From Williamsia sp. 1138 (GTDB lineage: Bacteria > Actinomycetota > Actinomycetes > Mycobacteriales > Mycobacteriaceae): a stretch of DNA of 42,561 nt. Where the stretch lies: contig NZ_MJEJ02000018.1 in assembly GCF_002095435.2 (NCBI RefSeq), positions 1-42,561 on the forward strand, given 5' to 3'. How positions within the stretch are numbered: the stretch's first letter is position 1; each line of letters opens with the position of its first letter. The notes under the pieces are model-generated. The model was not told the origin of the DNA, did not search any database, and saw only the letters and a list, made by a program, of their open reading frames with translations. Below are positions 17,042 through 25,036 of this stretch, piece by piece. The translations under genes were made by a program, and so were the position numbers.

Positions 17042-18460
17042 CTACGTGGTGGCGCTGCTCTCTGACGCTGCGGGTGAGGCGTCGGTGTTCCCGTACTTCT
17101 TCTGGCGCCAGACGCCGATGCCGACAATGACCACGGCGGAGATGGTCGACAGCAGAATTGCGTCTTGCTGATTCGAGTCGAAGGCCATCAGGACCAGGAC
17201 CGCGATGATGAAGACGATCACCGCAACCGTGAGGAAGGGGAACAGCCACATCGTGACCGCAGGCGTCTCTTTGCGCGCTCGCATAGACCGGCCGAGGACG
17301 AATTGGCTCACGGCGATCGAGAGATAGACGAACAATGCGACGGCGCCGCTCGTCGCGAGCAGGTAGCCAAAGATCTTGTCCGGCAGGACGTAGTTGCCGA
17401 TGACCGCGAGGAACCCCAGAGCCATCGACGCGATGACCGACACCCACGGCACGCCGTTCGCGGTCAGCTTCTTGACTGCCGCCGGAGCCTCGCCGCGGTC
17501 GCCGAGCGAGAACAGCATCCGGGAGGCGGTGTAGAGCGCGGAATTCAGGCACGACGCGACCGCGGTGAGCACCACGATGTCCATGATCTGCGCCGAGGCC
17601 GGAATGCCGATGGCCTCCAACACTGTTTGGTACGAGCCATCGTCGAGCTGGTTGTACGGAACCAGGGCCACGATGACGAAGATCGAGCCGATGTAGAAGA
17701 TGCTGATGCGCCAGATCACCGAGTTGACTGCCTTGCGAATCCCTTTCTCGGGGTCGGGCGACTCCGCTGCGGCGATGGTGACGATCTCGGTGCCCATGAA
17801 CGAGAACATCGTCACCAGCATGGCGGAGATGATCGCGGCGTACCCGTTGGCGAAGAATCCGTCGGGTTCCCACAGGTGACTCACGCCGCTGGTCTCCGAC
17901 CCCGGGAACAAACCGAGGATGGCGAGCACGCCGATCGTGATGAAGGCAACGATGGCAACGACTTTGATGAGGGCGAACCAGAATTCGAACTCGCCGTAGT
18001 TCCCGACGCTGACGAGATTGGTGGCGGTCAGGAGCAGGGTCACCGCGAGGGCCCAGATCCATTGGTCGCCGCCGATCAGTTTGCTGAAGATCTCTGCGGC
18101 CGCCGTGGCCTCCACCGGGATCACGAGGACCCAGAACCACCAATAGAGCCAGCCGACGGAGAATCCCGCCCAGCGTCCGAGCGCGCGGTGCGAATAGACG
18201 GAGAACGATCCGGTGTCCGGATTGGCGGTCGCCATCTCGCCGAGCATGCGCATCACCAGGATCACCAGGGTGCCCGCGAGCGCGTACGAGATGAGGACGG
18301 CGGGGCCGGCTTCTTCGATGGCGTTGGCGGAACCGACGAACAGCCCGGCGCCGATCACTCCGGCGATGGAGATCATGGTGATGTGCCGCGGTTTGAGTGA
18401 GGTCCCGAGCTGTCCCGGCGCCCCGCTCGTGCTGCCGGCTTGCTGATCTTCGGTTGTCAT
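17042..18460 (-). CDS. APC-superfamily amino acid permease (GabP/AAT-like)
   Basis: A 472-residue inner-membrane symporter with about 12 membrane segments. The start of segment 1, SIAGVIGAGLFVGSANAI, is the conserved substrate-binding loop of the AAT family, and GEMATANPDTGSFSVYSH with a YWWFW segment further supports the GabP/AnsP/RocE group. Substrate is an amino acid or 4-aminobutyrate; the exact one cannot be read. The ATG at 18460 follows GGAGGT by 7 bases, and a longer frame to 18520 lacks such a site. It is divergent from the first racemase-family gene and lies near GABA-type aminotransferase and semialdehyde dehydrogenase genes, which may be relevant to its substrate. Confidence 0.88.
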   Translation of the reverse strand: MTTEDQQAGSTSGAPGQLGTSLKPRHITMISIAGVIGAGLFVGSANAIEEAGPAVLISYALAGTLVILVMRMLGEMATANPDTGSFSVYSHRALGRWAGFSVGWLYWWFWVLVIPVEATAAAEIFSKLIGGDQWIWALAVTLLLTATNLVSVGNYGEFEFWFALIKVVAIVAFITIGVLAILGLFPGSETSGVSHLWEPDGFFANGYAAIISAMLVTMFSFMGTEIVTIAAAESPDPEKGIRKAVNSVIWRISIFYIGSIFVIVALVPYNQLDDGSYQTVLEAIGIPASAQIMDIVVLTAVASCLNSALYTASRMLFSLGDRGEAPAAVKKLTANGVPWVSVIASMALGFLAVIGNYVLPDKIFGYLLATSGAVALFVYLSIAVSQFVLGRSMRARKETPAVTMWLFPFLTVAVIVFIIAVLVLMAFDSNQQDAILLSTISAVVIVGIGVWRQKKYGNTDASPAASESSATT

Positions 18461-18539
18461 GGTCCGACCTCCGGTTTGTTCCCTGCAAGGTTGTCCCCGG
18501 CGAGGCGGGGAATCAAACAACGGACATTAGCTCATCTAG

Positions 18540-18550
18540 AACAATTTGTT
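18540..18550. promoter_or_regulatory. Small palindrome between the permease and racemase genes
   Basis: AACAA-T-TTGTT is a perfect 11-bp palindrome in the 111-bp divergent promoter region, 22 bp before the racemase-family start. It could be a regulator site but differs from the ATTGT-CA-ACAAT site found twice elsewhere. CCCCG-N6-CGGGG at about 18495-18510 is a second small dyad. Confidence 0.3.
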
Positions 18551-18571
18551 GCGCTATGCGAACATCAACGC

Positions 18572-19342
18572 ATGGACAGCAACATCCTGTCTCTGGTTCC
18601 GGAGCCCGAGACTCCTGGCGCAACGACCGGCATAGGTATGGTCTGCCCCTTCGACATGGCTCTGGACAGGGAGCTCTGGCGCTGGATGCCGTGGTCGGTG
18701 TCGCTGTATTTCACCCGCACCCCGATGCCGTCATCGTCGGTGGTGGATGTGGACATGGTCAGTGCACTCGGCGAACACTCGCAGATTCGGGAGGCCGTCC
18801 GCAGCGTCCTCGGGGTGCGGCCTGCAGCCGTGGGGTACGCCTGCGCATCGGGAAGTTTCGTGCACGGTCTCGCGGGTGCGGCGGCGCTGTCGGACTGCAT
18901 GCGCGACGCGGGCGCCCCGGCGGCGATCACGACGTCCGAGGCGCTGCTGCGGGCCCTGGACGTGCTCGATCTCGGGCGCATCGCCGTCGCGACCCCGTAT
19001 GTGGCGTCACTGACCGATCTGCTCTGCGACTTCCTCGCCGAAGCGGGCCGCACCGTGGTCTCGCAGGCGGGCCTGGGGTACGACCACGACATCTGGACGA
19101 TCCCCTACAGCGCCACCGCGGACCTGATCCGCGCCTCCGACAGCCCGGACGCCGACGCGATCTTCGTATCCTGCACCAACCTGCCGACCTACGACATCCT
19201 CTCCACGCTCGAGGCCGAACTCGGCAAGCCGGTGCTGTCGGCGAACCAGGTGACTGCGTGGGCGACGTTGCAGGAGGCCGGCGTCGTCGACCACGCCGCC
19301 GAACCCTGCGCGGTGCAGTCGCTCTTCGGCCGCGTCGCGTGA
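18572..19342 (+). CDS. Asp/Glu racemase / maleate isomerase family enzyme
   Basis: A 256-residue enzyme of the two-cysteine racemase superfamily that includes maleate cis-trans isomerase, arylmalonate decarboxylase and EutA of ectoine utilisation. Both catalytic cysteines are present: C91 in GYACASGSF and C201 in FVSCTNLPTY. The family C-terminal signature (LGKPVLSANQVTAW) follows. The exact substrate is unknown; a maleate-, hydantoin- or ectoine-derived acid is possible. The ATG at 18572 is chosen by similarity to family N-termini, although no strong ribosome site is visible; upstream frames run into the permease promoter. It is divergent from the permease and is followed 14 bp later by the F420-type gene. 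Confidence 0.82.
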   Translation: MDSNILSLVPEPETPGATTGIGMVCPFDMALDRELWRWMPWSVSLYFTRTPMPSSSVVDVDMVSALGEHSQIREAVRSVLGVRPAAVGYACASGSFVHGLAGAAALSDCMRDAGAPAAITTSEALLRALDVLDLGRIAVATPYVASLTDLLCDFLAEAGRTVVSQAGLGYDHDIWTIPYSATADLIRASDSPDADAIFVSCTNLPTYDILSTLEAELGKPVLSANQVTAWATLQEAGVVDHAAEPCAVQSLFGRVA

Positions 19343-19356
19343 GTAGTGTTCAGCCC

Positions 19357-19743
19357 ATGACCGCACCGTTTGGGCAGGCCGGAACTGCGAAGTACGTGCA
19401 ACTCACCACGTTCCGAAAGGACGGCACCCCGGTTGCGACACCGCTGTGGGCGGCCTTGGACGGTGACAAGCTGTTGATGTGGACGGTGACGGACTCCTGG
19501 AAGGTCAAGCGGATCCGCCGAAACCCGGAGGTGCTGGTTCAGGCCTGCGATGCGCGTGGCAAGAAGGCCTTCGGTGACGTCGTCAGGGGCACTGCCGAGA
19601 TCCAGGACGCTGACGGCACCGCCCACACGCGAAAGGCCATTGCGAAGAAGTACGGGATCCTGGGCTGGATCACCGTCAAGGGCAGTCAATTGCGACGTGG
19701 CGATGGCGGCACCGTCGGCCTCTCGATCACCGCAACCGGGTAG
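19357..19743 (+). CDS. PPOX-class F420-dependent oxidoreductase (split beta-barrel)
   Basis: A 128-residue flavin/deazaflavin split-barrel protein. The pattern KYVQLTTFRKDGTPVATPLW near the N-terminus, WKVKRIRRNPEVLVQACDARG in the middle and the closing GLSITATG strand are typical of the actinobacterial F420-binding PPOX/FDOR-B type. It probably carries out a reduction with F420H2; substrate unknown. The ATG at 19357 is preceded by TAGTGT (19344-19349) 7 bases upstream, suggesting a leaderless transcript of its own. It abuts the convergent racemase-family gene with no base between the two stops. Confidence 0.82.
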   Translation: MTAPFGQAGTAKYVQLTTFRKDGTPVATPLWAALDGDKLLMWTVTDSWKVKRIRRNPEVLVQACDARGKKAFGDVVRGTAEIQDADGTAHTRKAIAKKYGILGWITVKGSQLRRGDGGTVGLSITATG

Positions 19744-20460
19744 TCAGCCTCGGAAGACAGTGCCCAAGATGTCGCTCCGGATGGGTGTACCGGCGAGCTT
19801 CAGTCCGTACCAGACCGTCACCTGATTGGCGGTCAGCACCGGCTTGCCCAGAGCGTCCTCGAGCTCGGGGAGCCAGGCGATGGTGTGCAGTGCCGTGTCA
19901 GGGATCAGGACGGCTTGCGCGTCGGGAGAGTCGTTGCTCTTGGCCAGCTCCAGCACCGCATCATGGTCGAGGCGGCCTGCCATCGCCGCAGTGGGGATGT
20001 CGTGGGACACCAGTTCGGTGACCGTGATCCCTGCCTTACCGAGGAAGGCCGCGAAGTGCGACGAGACGACCTCGGGATACGTCGCGGCGACCGCCACCCG
20101 ATCCAAGGCCAGTTCCTGGCAGGCGGCGGCGAACGCGATCGACGTCGAAGCGGCCGGTATACCCACTTCGTCGGTGATCTCGGCAACCTGCTGGTGGGCA
20201 CCATCCCATCCGAAGACGAAGCTGCCGGACGTGCAGGCCCACATCACCACGTCCGGGGAGAACGCGGCGACTTCGCGGGCGCCTTCGATCAGCCGGTCGC
20301 TGCTGCCCAGGTCGAGCAGGGCGCCCACCTCATGCGCGTCGACGCCGACGGTCGTGAGTATGACGGGCAGCGAAACCTCTTGGCCCAGTATTCGTTCCAT
20401 GAGCGGGTAGTCGTCTTCGGCGGCGCTGCCCGGGTACAGGATCCCAATGGTGACCGACAT
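19744..20460 (-). CDS. Asp/Glu racemase / maleate isomerase family protein lacking the second catalytic Cys
   Basis: A 238-residue paralogue of the 18572-19342 product. The first catalytic cysteine is kept (C76 in MWACTSGSF), but the position of the second is Asp188 (LIPDTALHT where the paralogue has VSCTNLPTY). The C-terminal LGKPVLTANQVTVWYGL is intact, so this is not a decayed gene. A two-cysteine racemase mechanism is ruled out as such; a one-cysteine decarboxylase/isomerase or a EutA-like role is possible. The ATG at 20460 has GAGAGGA upstream. It is divergent from the amidase operon, and the intervening region holds the GntR-type site, so both sides are probably induced together. Confidence 0.82.
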   Translation of the reverse strand: MSVTIGILYPGSAAEDDYPLMERILGQEVSLPVILTTVGVDAHEVGALLDLGSSDRLIEGAREVAAFSPDVVMWACTSGSFVFGWDGAHQQVAEITDEVGIPAASTSIAFAAACQELALDRVAVAATYPEVVSSHFAAFLGKAGITVTELVSHDIPTAAMAGRLDHDAVLELAKSNDSPDAQAVLIPDTALHTIAWLPELEDALGKPVLTANQVTVWYGLKLAGTPIRSDILGTVFRG

Positions 20461-20546
20461 CGTCGTCCTCTCTGCTCGGTCCTCGACCTGCCGTCGGATC
20501 TGGACAGGGCTGGTCTGTCCACTTCGAGACCGGTACATTACGGTAA

Positions 20547-20558
20547 ATTGTCAACAAT
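20547..20558. promoter_or_regulatory. GntR-type operator, copy 1 (racemase / amidase divergent promoter)
   Basis: ATTGT-CA-ACAAT: perfect 5-bp arms with a 2-bp spacer, the TTGTNNACAA form common for FadR-subfamily GntR proteins. It is identical base for base to 37209-37220. It lies 40 bp before the amidase start and 87 bp before the racemase start. The GntR gene is third in the operon it would control. Confidence 0.65.
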
Positions 20559-20597
20559 CTACCAAGAGGTTCGCCGGATGCGGAGGTGAGGACGGAC

Positions 20598-22013
20598 GTG
20601 GAATCGCGACAGAACTGGGGCATTCGCAGCCACGGCGCCTCCGAACTGACCACGCACTACCGCAGCGGTGAGCTCTCGCCGCTGACCGTTGTCGAGGAAA
20701 CACTTGACGCAATTGTTCGGTACAACCCGGACCTGAACGCATTTACGCAGGTCCACGGTGATTCCGCGAGGCGAGAGGCACTCGAATCGCAGGAGCGGTA
20801 CCGGAGGGGGGCGCCGCTCAGTGCGCTCGACGGCGTACCGGTCACCATCAAGGACCTCCTGCTGACGGCGGGCAGGCCGACACTGCGCGGATCCGAATTG
20901 ATCGATCCGGATCAGCCGTGGCCAGAGGATTCTCCGGCTGTCGCGCGCCTGCACGAAGCGGGTGCGGTGACGCTCGGGAAGGTCACCACCCCGGAGTTCG
21001 GCTGGAAGGGCGTCACCGACAGCCCGGCGTTCGGCGTGACCCGCAATCCGTGGAACACCGAGCGCACATCGGGTGGCTCGAGCGGCGGCAGTGCCGCCGC
21101 CGTCGCTGCGGGTCTAGGGGTGCTGTCCGTCGGCACCGACGGTGGCGGGTCCATCCGTATCCCCGCCGCTTTCTGCGGGATCGTGGGCTTCAAGCCCACC
21201 TACGGTCGCGTGCCGATCTATCCGGCCAGCCCTTTCGGGACGCTTGCGCACGTGGGCCCGATGGGACGCAGCGTTGCCGACGTCGCAGCGCTGCTCGACG
21301 TGATCAGCGGATTCGACGCCAGGGACTGGTCAGCGCTCGCACCTGTTCCGCCGGTGGACCTCGGTACCGGATCGTTGGACGGCCTGCGGATCGCCTTCAG
21401 TCCGGACCTCGGGTACGGCACCAACAACCCTGCAGTCGAGCAGAAGGTCAGGGACACGCTGGAGGTGTTCACGGGACTCGGCGCACACGTCGAGGAGATC
21501 GACCTGGCGCTGAGCGACCCGGTCTGGGCCTACCACGTGCTGTGGTTTGCCGGGGCAGCCGTGGTCGTCGCCGCACATGGTCCGGGGGCGGCAGCAAAGG
21601 TTGATCCCGGACTCATCCGGGCGCTGGACCGGCACAGCGACTTCTCGGCCGGTGATTTCATCGACGCCACCACCCTGCGCATGGACCTCGGACGGCGAAT
21701 GGGCCTGCTGCACCAGGAGTACGACCTGCTCATCACGCCCGCGATGCCCGATGTCGCGTTTGAGGCGGGCGTCGATGTGCCCGCGGGCTCAGGCGATCCG
21801 GACTGGACGAGTTGGACCCCGTACAGCTATCCCTTCAACCTGACCCAACAGCCGACGATCACGGTGCCATGCGGATTCGTCGAAGGGTTGCCCGTCGGCG
21901 TCCAGATCGTCGGACCTCGACATGCTGACGAGCGAGTCCTGCAGGCAGCACATGCATTTGAACGTCACGCCGCTGTGAACTCGAGTGCACCGAAAGGTGG
22001 GGGACATGAGTAG
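20598..22013 (+). CDS. Amidase (amidase-signature family)
   Basis: A 471-residue cytoplasmic amidase that hydrolyses a carboxamide to acid and ammonia. The Ser-cisSer-Lys triad is visible: K85 in VTIKDLLL, S161 in SGGSSGGSAAAVAAG and nucleophile S185 in GTDGGGSIRIP. Length is typical of the family (450-500). The GTG at 20598 is chosen because GGAGGTGAGG begins 16 bases upstream; a GTG at 20586 overlaps that ribosome site. It is the first gene of the amidase-DUF3830-GntR-MHS operon and overlaps DUF3830 by 8 bp. Substrate is unknown; the neighbours suggest a small N-containing carbon source. Confidence 0.9.
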   Translation: MESRQNWGIRSHGASELTTHYRSGELSPLTVVEETLDAIVRYNPDLNAFTQVHGDSARREALESQERYRRGAPLSALDGVPVTIKDLLLTAGRPTLRGSELIDPDQPWPEDSPAVARLHEAGAVTLGKVTTPEFGWKGVTDSPAFGVTRNPWNTERTSGGSSGGSAAAVAAGLGVLSVGTDGGGSIRIPAAFCGIVGFKPTYGRVPIYPASPFGTLAHVGPMGRSVADVAALLDVISGFDARDWSALAPVPPVDLGTGSLDGLRIAFSPDLGYGTNNPAVEQKVRDTLEVFTGLGAHVEEIDLALSDPVWAYHVLWFAGAAVVVAAHGPGAAAKVDPGLIRALDRHSDFSAGDFIDATTLRMDLGRRMGLLHQEYDLLITPAMPDVAFEAGVDVPAGSGDPDWTSWTPYSYPFNLTQQPTITVPCGFVEGLPVGVQIVGPRHADERVLQAAHAFERHAAVNSSAPKGGGHE

Positions 22014-22503
22014 ATATCTACGGATCACCCTGGAGAAGCGTTCGGTGACCGCAGTGGCCCGGTTGCTCGACGACGAGGCGCCGCGTACTGCGGAGGCGGT
22101 GTGGCAGGCCTTGCCGCAGGGCGGGCAGGTGTATCACGGGAAGTTCGCGCGCAACGAAATCTACACACTGGTCCCGGCTTTCGCCGGCACCGAGCCGGGA
22201 CCGGAGAACACCACCGTCACCCCGATCCCGGGAGACCTGTGCTACTTCACGTTCGACGGAACTCTCGAAAACACCGCCTACGGGTACGAAAATGATAGTG
22301 CGGCAAGGGATCACACTTTGTTGATCGATCTCGCGGTGTTTTACGGCCGGAACAATTTGCTCATCAACGGTGACGTGGGGTGGGTGCCTGGCAACGTCTT
22401 CGCGACGATCGAGGAGGGCCTGGGGGAGTTCGCCGCAGCCTGCAACGATGTGTGGATGGGCGGGGCGCGCGGTGAGACGCTCACGTATCAGAGGGTGGAG
22501 TGA
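22006..22503 (+). CDS. DUF3830-family protein (cyclophilin-like fold)
   Basis: A 165-residue protein starting SRYLRITLEKRSVTAVARLL and containing APRTAEAVWQALP, VYHGKFARNEIYTLVP and PIPGDLCYF, the landmarks of DUF3830. The family is thought to adopt a cyclophilin-like barrel and often lies beside racemase, amidase and M24-type genes, but has no established function. The ATG at 22006 overlaps the amidase stop by 8 bp with AAAGGTGGGGG upstream, so expression is coupled. The GntR gene begins 3 bp later. It may bind or process the compound this operon degrades. Confidence 0.8.
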   Translation: MSRYLRITLEKRSVTAVARLLDDEAPRTAEAVWQALPQGGQVYHGKFARNEIYTLVPAFAGTEPGPENTTVTPIPGDLCYFTFDGTLENTAYGYENDSAARDHTLLIDLAVFYGRNNLLINGDVGWVPGNVFATIEEGLGEFAAACNDVWMGGARGETLTYQRVE

Positions 22504-22506
22504 GCA

Positions 22507-23310
22507 GTGACCGAACCGATGAAGGCTCATGACACCGCACGAAAACGCGCGGCGAGGTCCAGGGTCCTCGAACCACTCGTGCAGGAGTCGACGCCGGCGA
22601 TCATCGCGAGGCAGCTACGCGCGGCCATCGCCGGAGGCGACTTCGCTCCGGGGTCGCAGCTCACCGAATCGGGACTGGCGGCCGATCTCGGGGTCAGTCG
22701 GGGCCCCCTGCGGGAGGCCATGCAGCGCCTGACCCAGGAGGGATTGCTGGTCAGCTACCGGAATCGCGGCCTGTTCGTCATCACGATGGACGACGACGAC
22801 ATCCGGGACATGTATGTCGCCCGAACAGCAATCGAGCGCGCGGCACTCGAGCAGGTGATCCTGCGCAGCCCGGACGAGGCAGTGGATGTGCTCGGCGGGT
22901 GTGTCGAGGAGATGGAACGGTACGCCGATGAACCGAACGGTCCACAGATAGCCGACGCTGACATGGGCTTTCATCATGCGCTCGTCGAATTGGCGGGAAG
23001 TCCGCGTCTCTCGCGGTTGCACGAGACGATCCTGGTGGAGACCCGCATGTGCCTCGGTGCGATGCGCGGGACGTATGCTTCCTCGGAGGAACGCATCGGG
23101 GAACATCGACGACTGGTCGAAGCGATCGCAGTACGCGACATCAAAGCCGCGGATGAGATCATGATCGACCACATGCGCGATGGCTTGCGCCGCATCATCG
23201 CGGAACCGGGGGCGGTATCGCAATTCGCCGGTGCGGCGATGGCTCCGAGCTCTAACGTACCCATAAACCGTCCGGCAGCGGACTCGAAGCGCACCGGACC
23301 GAAAACCTGA
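22507..23310 (+). CDS. GntR-family regulator with FCD ligand domain
   Basis: A 267-residue regulator of the FadR subfamily. The winged helix (about 28-95) shows IIARQLRAAIAGGDFAPGSQL and the recognition region LGVSRGPLREAMQRLTQEGL. The C-terminal FCD domain is all-helical with likely metal ligands in DMGFHHALVELAG, IGEHRRLVEAI and IDHMRDGL; these domains bind small organic acids. The last 40 residues are Pro/Ala/Ser-rich tail. GTG start at 22507, 3 bp after the DUF3830 stop. It likely binds the ATTGT-CA-ACAAT sites at 20547 and 37209 and controls both divergent promoter regions, including its own operon (inference from two identical sites and FadR-type consensus). Confidence 0.88.
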   Translation: MTEPMKAHDTARKRAARSRVLEPLVQESTPAIIARQLRAAIAGGDFAPGSQLTESGLAADLGVSRGPLREAMQRLTQEGLLVSYRNRGLFVITMDDDDIRDMYVARTAIERAALEQVILRSPDEAVDVLGGCVEEMERYADEPNGPQIADADMGFHHALVELAGSPRLSRLHETILVETRMCLGAMRGTYASSEERIGEHRRLVEAIAVRDIKAADEIMIDHMRDGLRRIIAEPGAVSQFAGAAMAPSSNVPINRPAADSKRTGPKT

Positions 23311-23462
23311 CCTGCAGCATCCGCGGGCCGCGTACCACCTAGGAGGCAGCAACACAGAACCGAATGGCAACGCCTGCTCTCGAGCATCCGGGAGCAATCG
23401 CATTTTGTGGGCCTCGAAGACACCGAGATCGATTGAATGTCTTCAGTTCTGAGGAGGTATCG

Positions 23463-24848
23463 ATGAGCCCAGATATAAAGAAGTCAAGTTCTGCAGTACC
23501 ACCGGGATTCCCGGATCCGGAATCCCCGGAGGGCAAGAAACTATTACGCAAGGCGATCGGCGCATCCGCCATCGGCAACGCGACGGAGTGGTACGACTAT
23601 GGCGTCTACGCCGCCACCACCACCTATCTGACCCAGGCATTCTTCCCTGGCGACCTCGGGACCATCGGCACCATGCTCGGCTTTGCGATCTCGTTCGTCC
23701 TCCGTCCGATCGGAGGCATGGTCTGGGGTCCGATCGGTGACCGCATCGGTCGAAAAGCTGTGCTCGCCATGACAATCCTGCTGATCTCCGGTGCCACTGC
23801 GCTCATCGGTGTCCTTCCGACCGAGGCCGTCGTCGGGGTCTGGGCACCGGTCCTGCTGATCACCTTGCGCGTGGTCCAGGGCTTTTCCACCGGCGGGGAG
23901 TACGGTGGCGCGGCCACCTTCATGGCGGAATACGCACCGGACAACAAGCGAGGCAAATACGGGAGCTTCCTCGAATTCGGCACTCTCGCCGGCTTCGTCA
24001 TGGGCACCGCGTTCGTGCTGGTGCTGGAGCTTTTCCTGACCGATGACCAGATGCAGCAATGGGGTTGGCGTATCCCGTTCCTGTTCGCTCTGCCGTTGGG
24101 TCTGATCGGTCTGTATCTGCGGAATCAGATGAACGACACCCCCGTCTTCACCGAGATGGAGCAGAAGGACGAGATCGAGGGATCGGCCTGGCAGGCGTTC
24201 AAGGCCCTGCTGACCATGTATTGGCAGCCGATCCTGGTGATGTTCGGACTGGTGATCGCGCTCAACGTCGCCAACTACACGCTGCTGGCGTATCAGCCGA
24301 CGTATCTCAAGACCACCATCGGGATGACCGAAACCACTGGCACGATGGTGATCCTGATCGGTGAGCTCGCAATGATGGCCTGTATCCCGTTCTTCGGGGC
24401 GTGGTCGGACAGGATCGGGCGAAAACCCATGTGGTGGGGCTCGTTGATCGGACTGTTCGTGTTCGCGTTGCCGATGTACTGGCTGATGGGTCAGGGACTG
24501 GCGTGGGCGATCGTCGGCTTCGTGGTGCTGGGCTTGCTGTATATCCCACAGCTGTCCACGATTTCAGCGACGTTCCCGGCAATGTTCCCGACACAGGTGC
24601 GGTATGCGGGCTTTGCGATCTCGTACAACGTCGCGACTGCGGCGTTCGGTGGCACCGCGCCGTTGATCAACGACGCGGTGACAGCGAACGAGGGCTGGGA
24701 GCTGTTCCCGGCCGGCTACATGATGCTGGCGTGTGCCGTCGGCATGATCGCGCTGCCGTTCTTGCGTGAGACGGCGGGCTGTTCGATCCGCGGGACCGAG
24801 GTCCCCGGTGAGGAGACAGAAGCCGAGAAGAAGTTGATCAACAGTTAG
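23463..24848 (+). CDS. MHS-family MFS transporter (ProP/ShiA-like metabolite:H+ symporter)
   Basis: A 461-residue importer with 12 membrane segments. Segment 1 carries GNATEWYDYGVY, loop 2-3 has GDRIGRKAVL and segment 4-5 has RVVQGFSTGGEYGGAATFMAEY: all signatures of the metabolite:H+ symporter family (ProP, KgtP, ShiA). ProP-type members import proline, betaine and ectoine; others import organic acids. The ATG at 23463 has a strong GAGGAGG site; an in-frame start at 23364 has none. The 152-bp gap after gntR may hold its own promoter, but no operator copy is visible there. It is followed by a strong terminator, and by context it brings in the substrate of this catabolic block. Confidence 0.88.
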   Translation: MSPDIKKSSSAVPPGFPDPESPEGKKLLRKAIGASAIGNATEWYDYGVYAATTTYLTQAFFPGDLGTIGTMLGFAISFVLRPIGGMVWGPIGDRIGRKAVLAMTILLISGATALIGVLPTEAVVGVWAPVLLITLRVVQGFSTGGEYGGAATFMAEYAPDNKRGKYGSFLEFGTLAGFVMGTAFVLVLELFLTDDQMQQWGWRIPFLFALPLGLIGLYLRNQMNDTPVFTEMEQKDEIEGSAWQAFKALLTMYWQPILVMFGLVIALNVANYTLLAYQPTYLKTTIGMTETTGTMVILIGELAMMACIPFFGAWSDRIGRKPMWWGSLIGLFVFALPMYWLMGQGLAWAIVGFVVLGLLYIPQLSTISATFPAMFPTQVRYAGFAISYNVATAAFGGTAPLINDAVTANEGWELFPAGYMMLACAVGMIALPFLRETAGCSIRGTEVPGEETEAEKKLINS

Positions 24849-24862
24849 CTCGATGATGGTTG

Positions 24863-24893
24863 AAGGGCCCGGTCGCAGTGCGGCCGGGCCCTT
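24863..24893 (+). terminator. Terminator after the MHS transporter gene
   Basis: AAGGGCCCGGTCG (24863-24875) pairs with CGGCCGGGCCCTT (24881-24893) with one T-G pair, loop CAGTG. A short T run follows (CTTTG). It lies 14 bp after the stop and closes the amidase operon. Confidence 0.85.
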
Positions 24894-24910
24894 TGCCGTC
24901 GTCCCGAAAC

Positions 24911-24933
24911 CGGAGGATCTGATACTTCCTCCG
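24911..24933. promoter_or_regulatory. Inverted repeat upstream of the crotonase gene
   Basis: CGGAGGA (24911-24917), 9 bases, TCCTCCG (24927-24933): perfect 7-bp arms, about 104 bp before the start codon. It could be an operator or a small hairpin; no family match is recognised. Confidence 0.35.
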
Positions 24934-25036
24934 ACTTCGGTAGGTGCCGCTCGAGTTCTTCCAGTGGATACGGGGCAAGATAGACAAGTGAGCGTTGCGC
25001 CGCAGCGCATAGCGAACCGACTGATCGGGAGATTCA

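Noticed and set aside
16989-18488. A 499-codon open frame overlapping the permease gene on the same strand
   Set aside because: It is a shifted frame with an Arg/His-rich product lacking membrane segments, while the permease frame shows clear APC motifs and a ribosome site.
18572-19342. Annotating this gene as glutamate or aspartate racemase for cell-wall synthesis
   Set aside because: The sequence follows the maleate isomerase/AMDase branch (C-terminal SANQVTAW) and lies among catabolic genes, not near murein genes.
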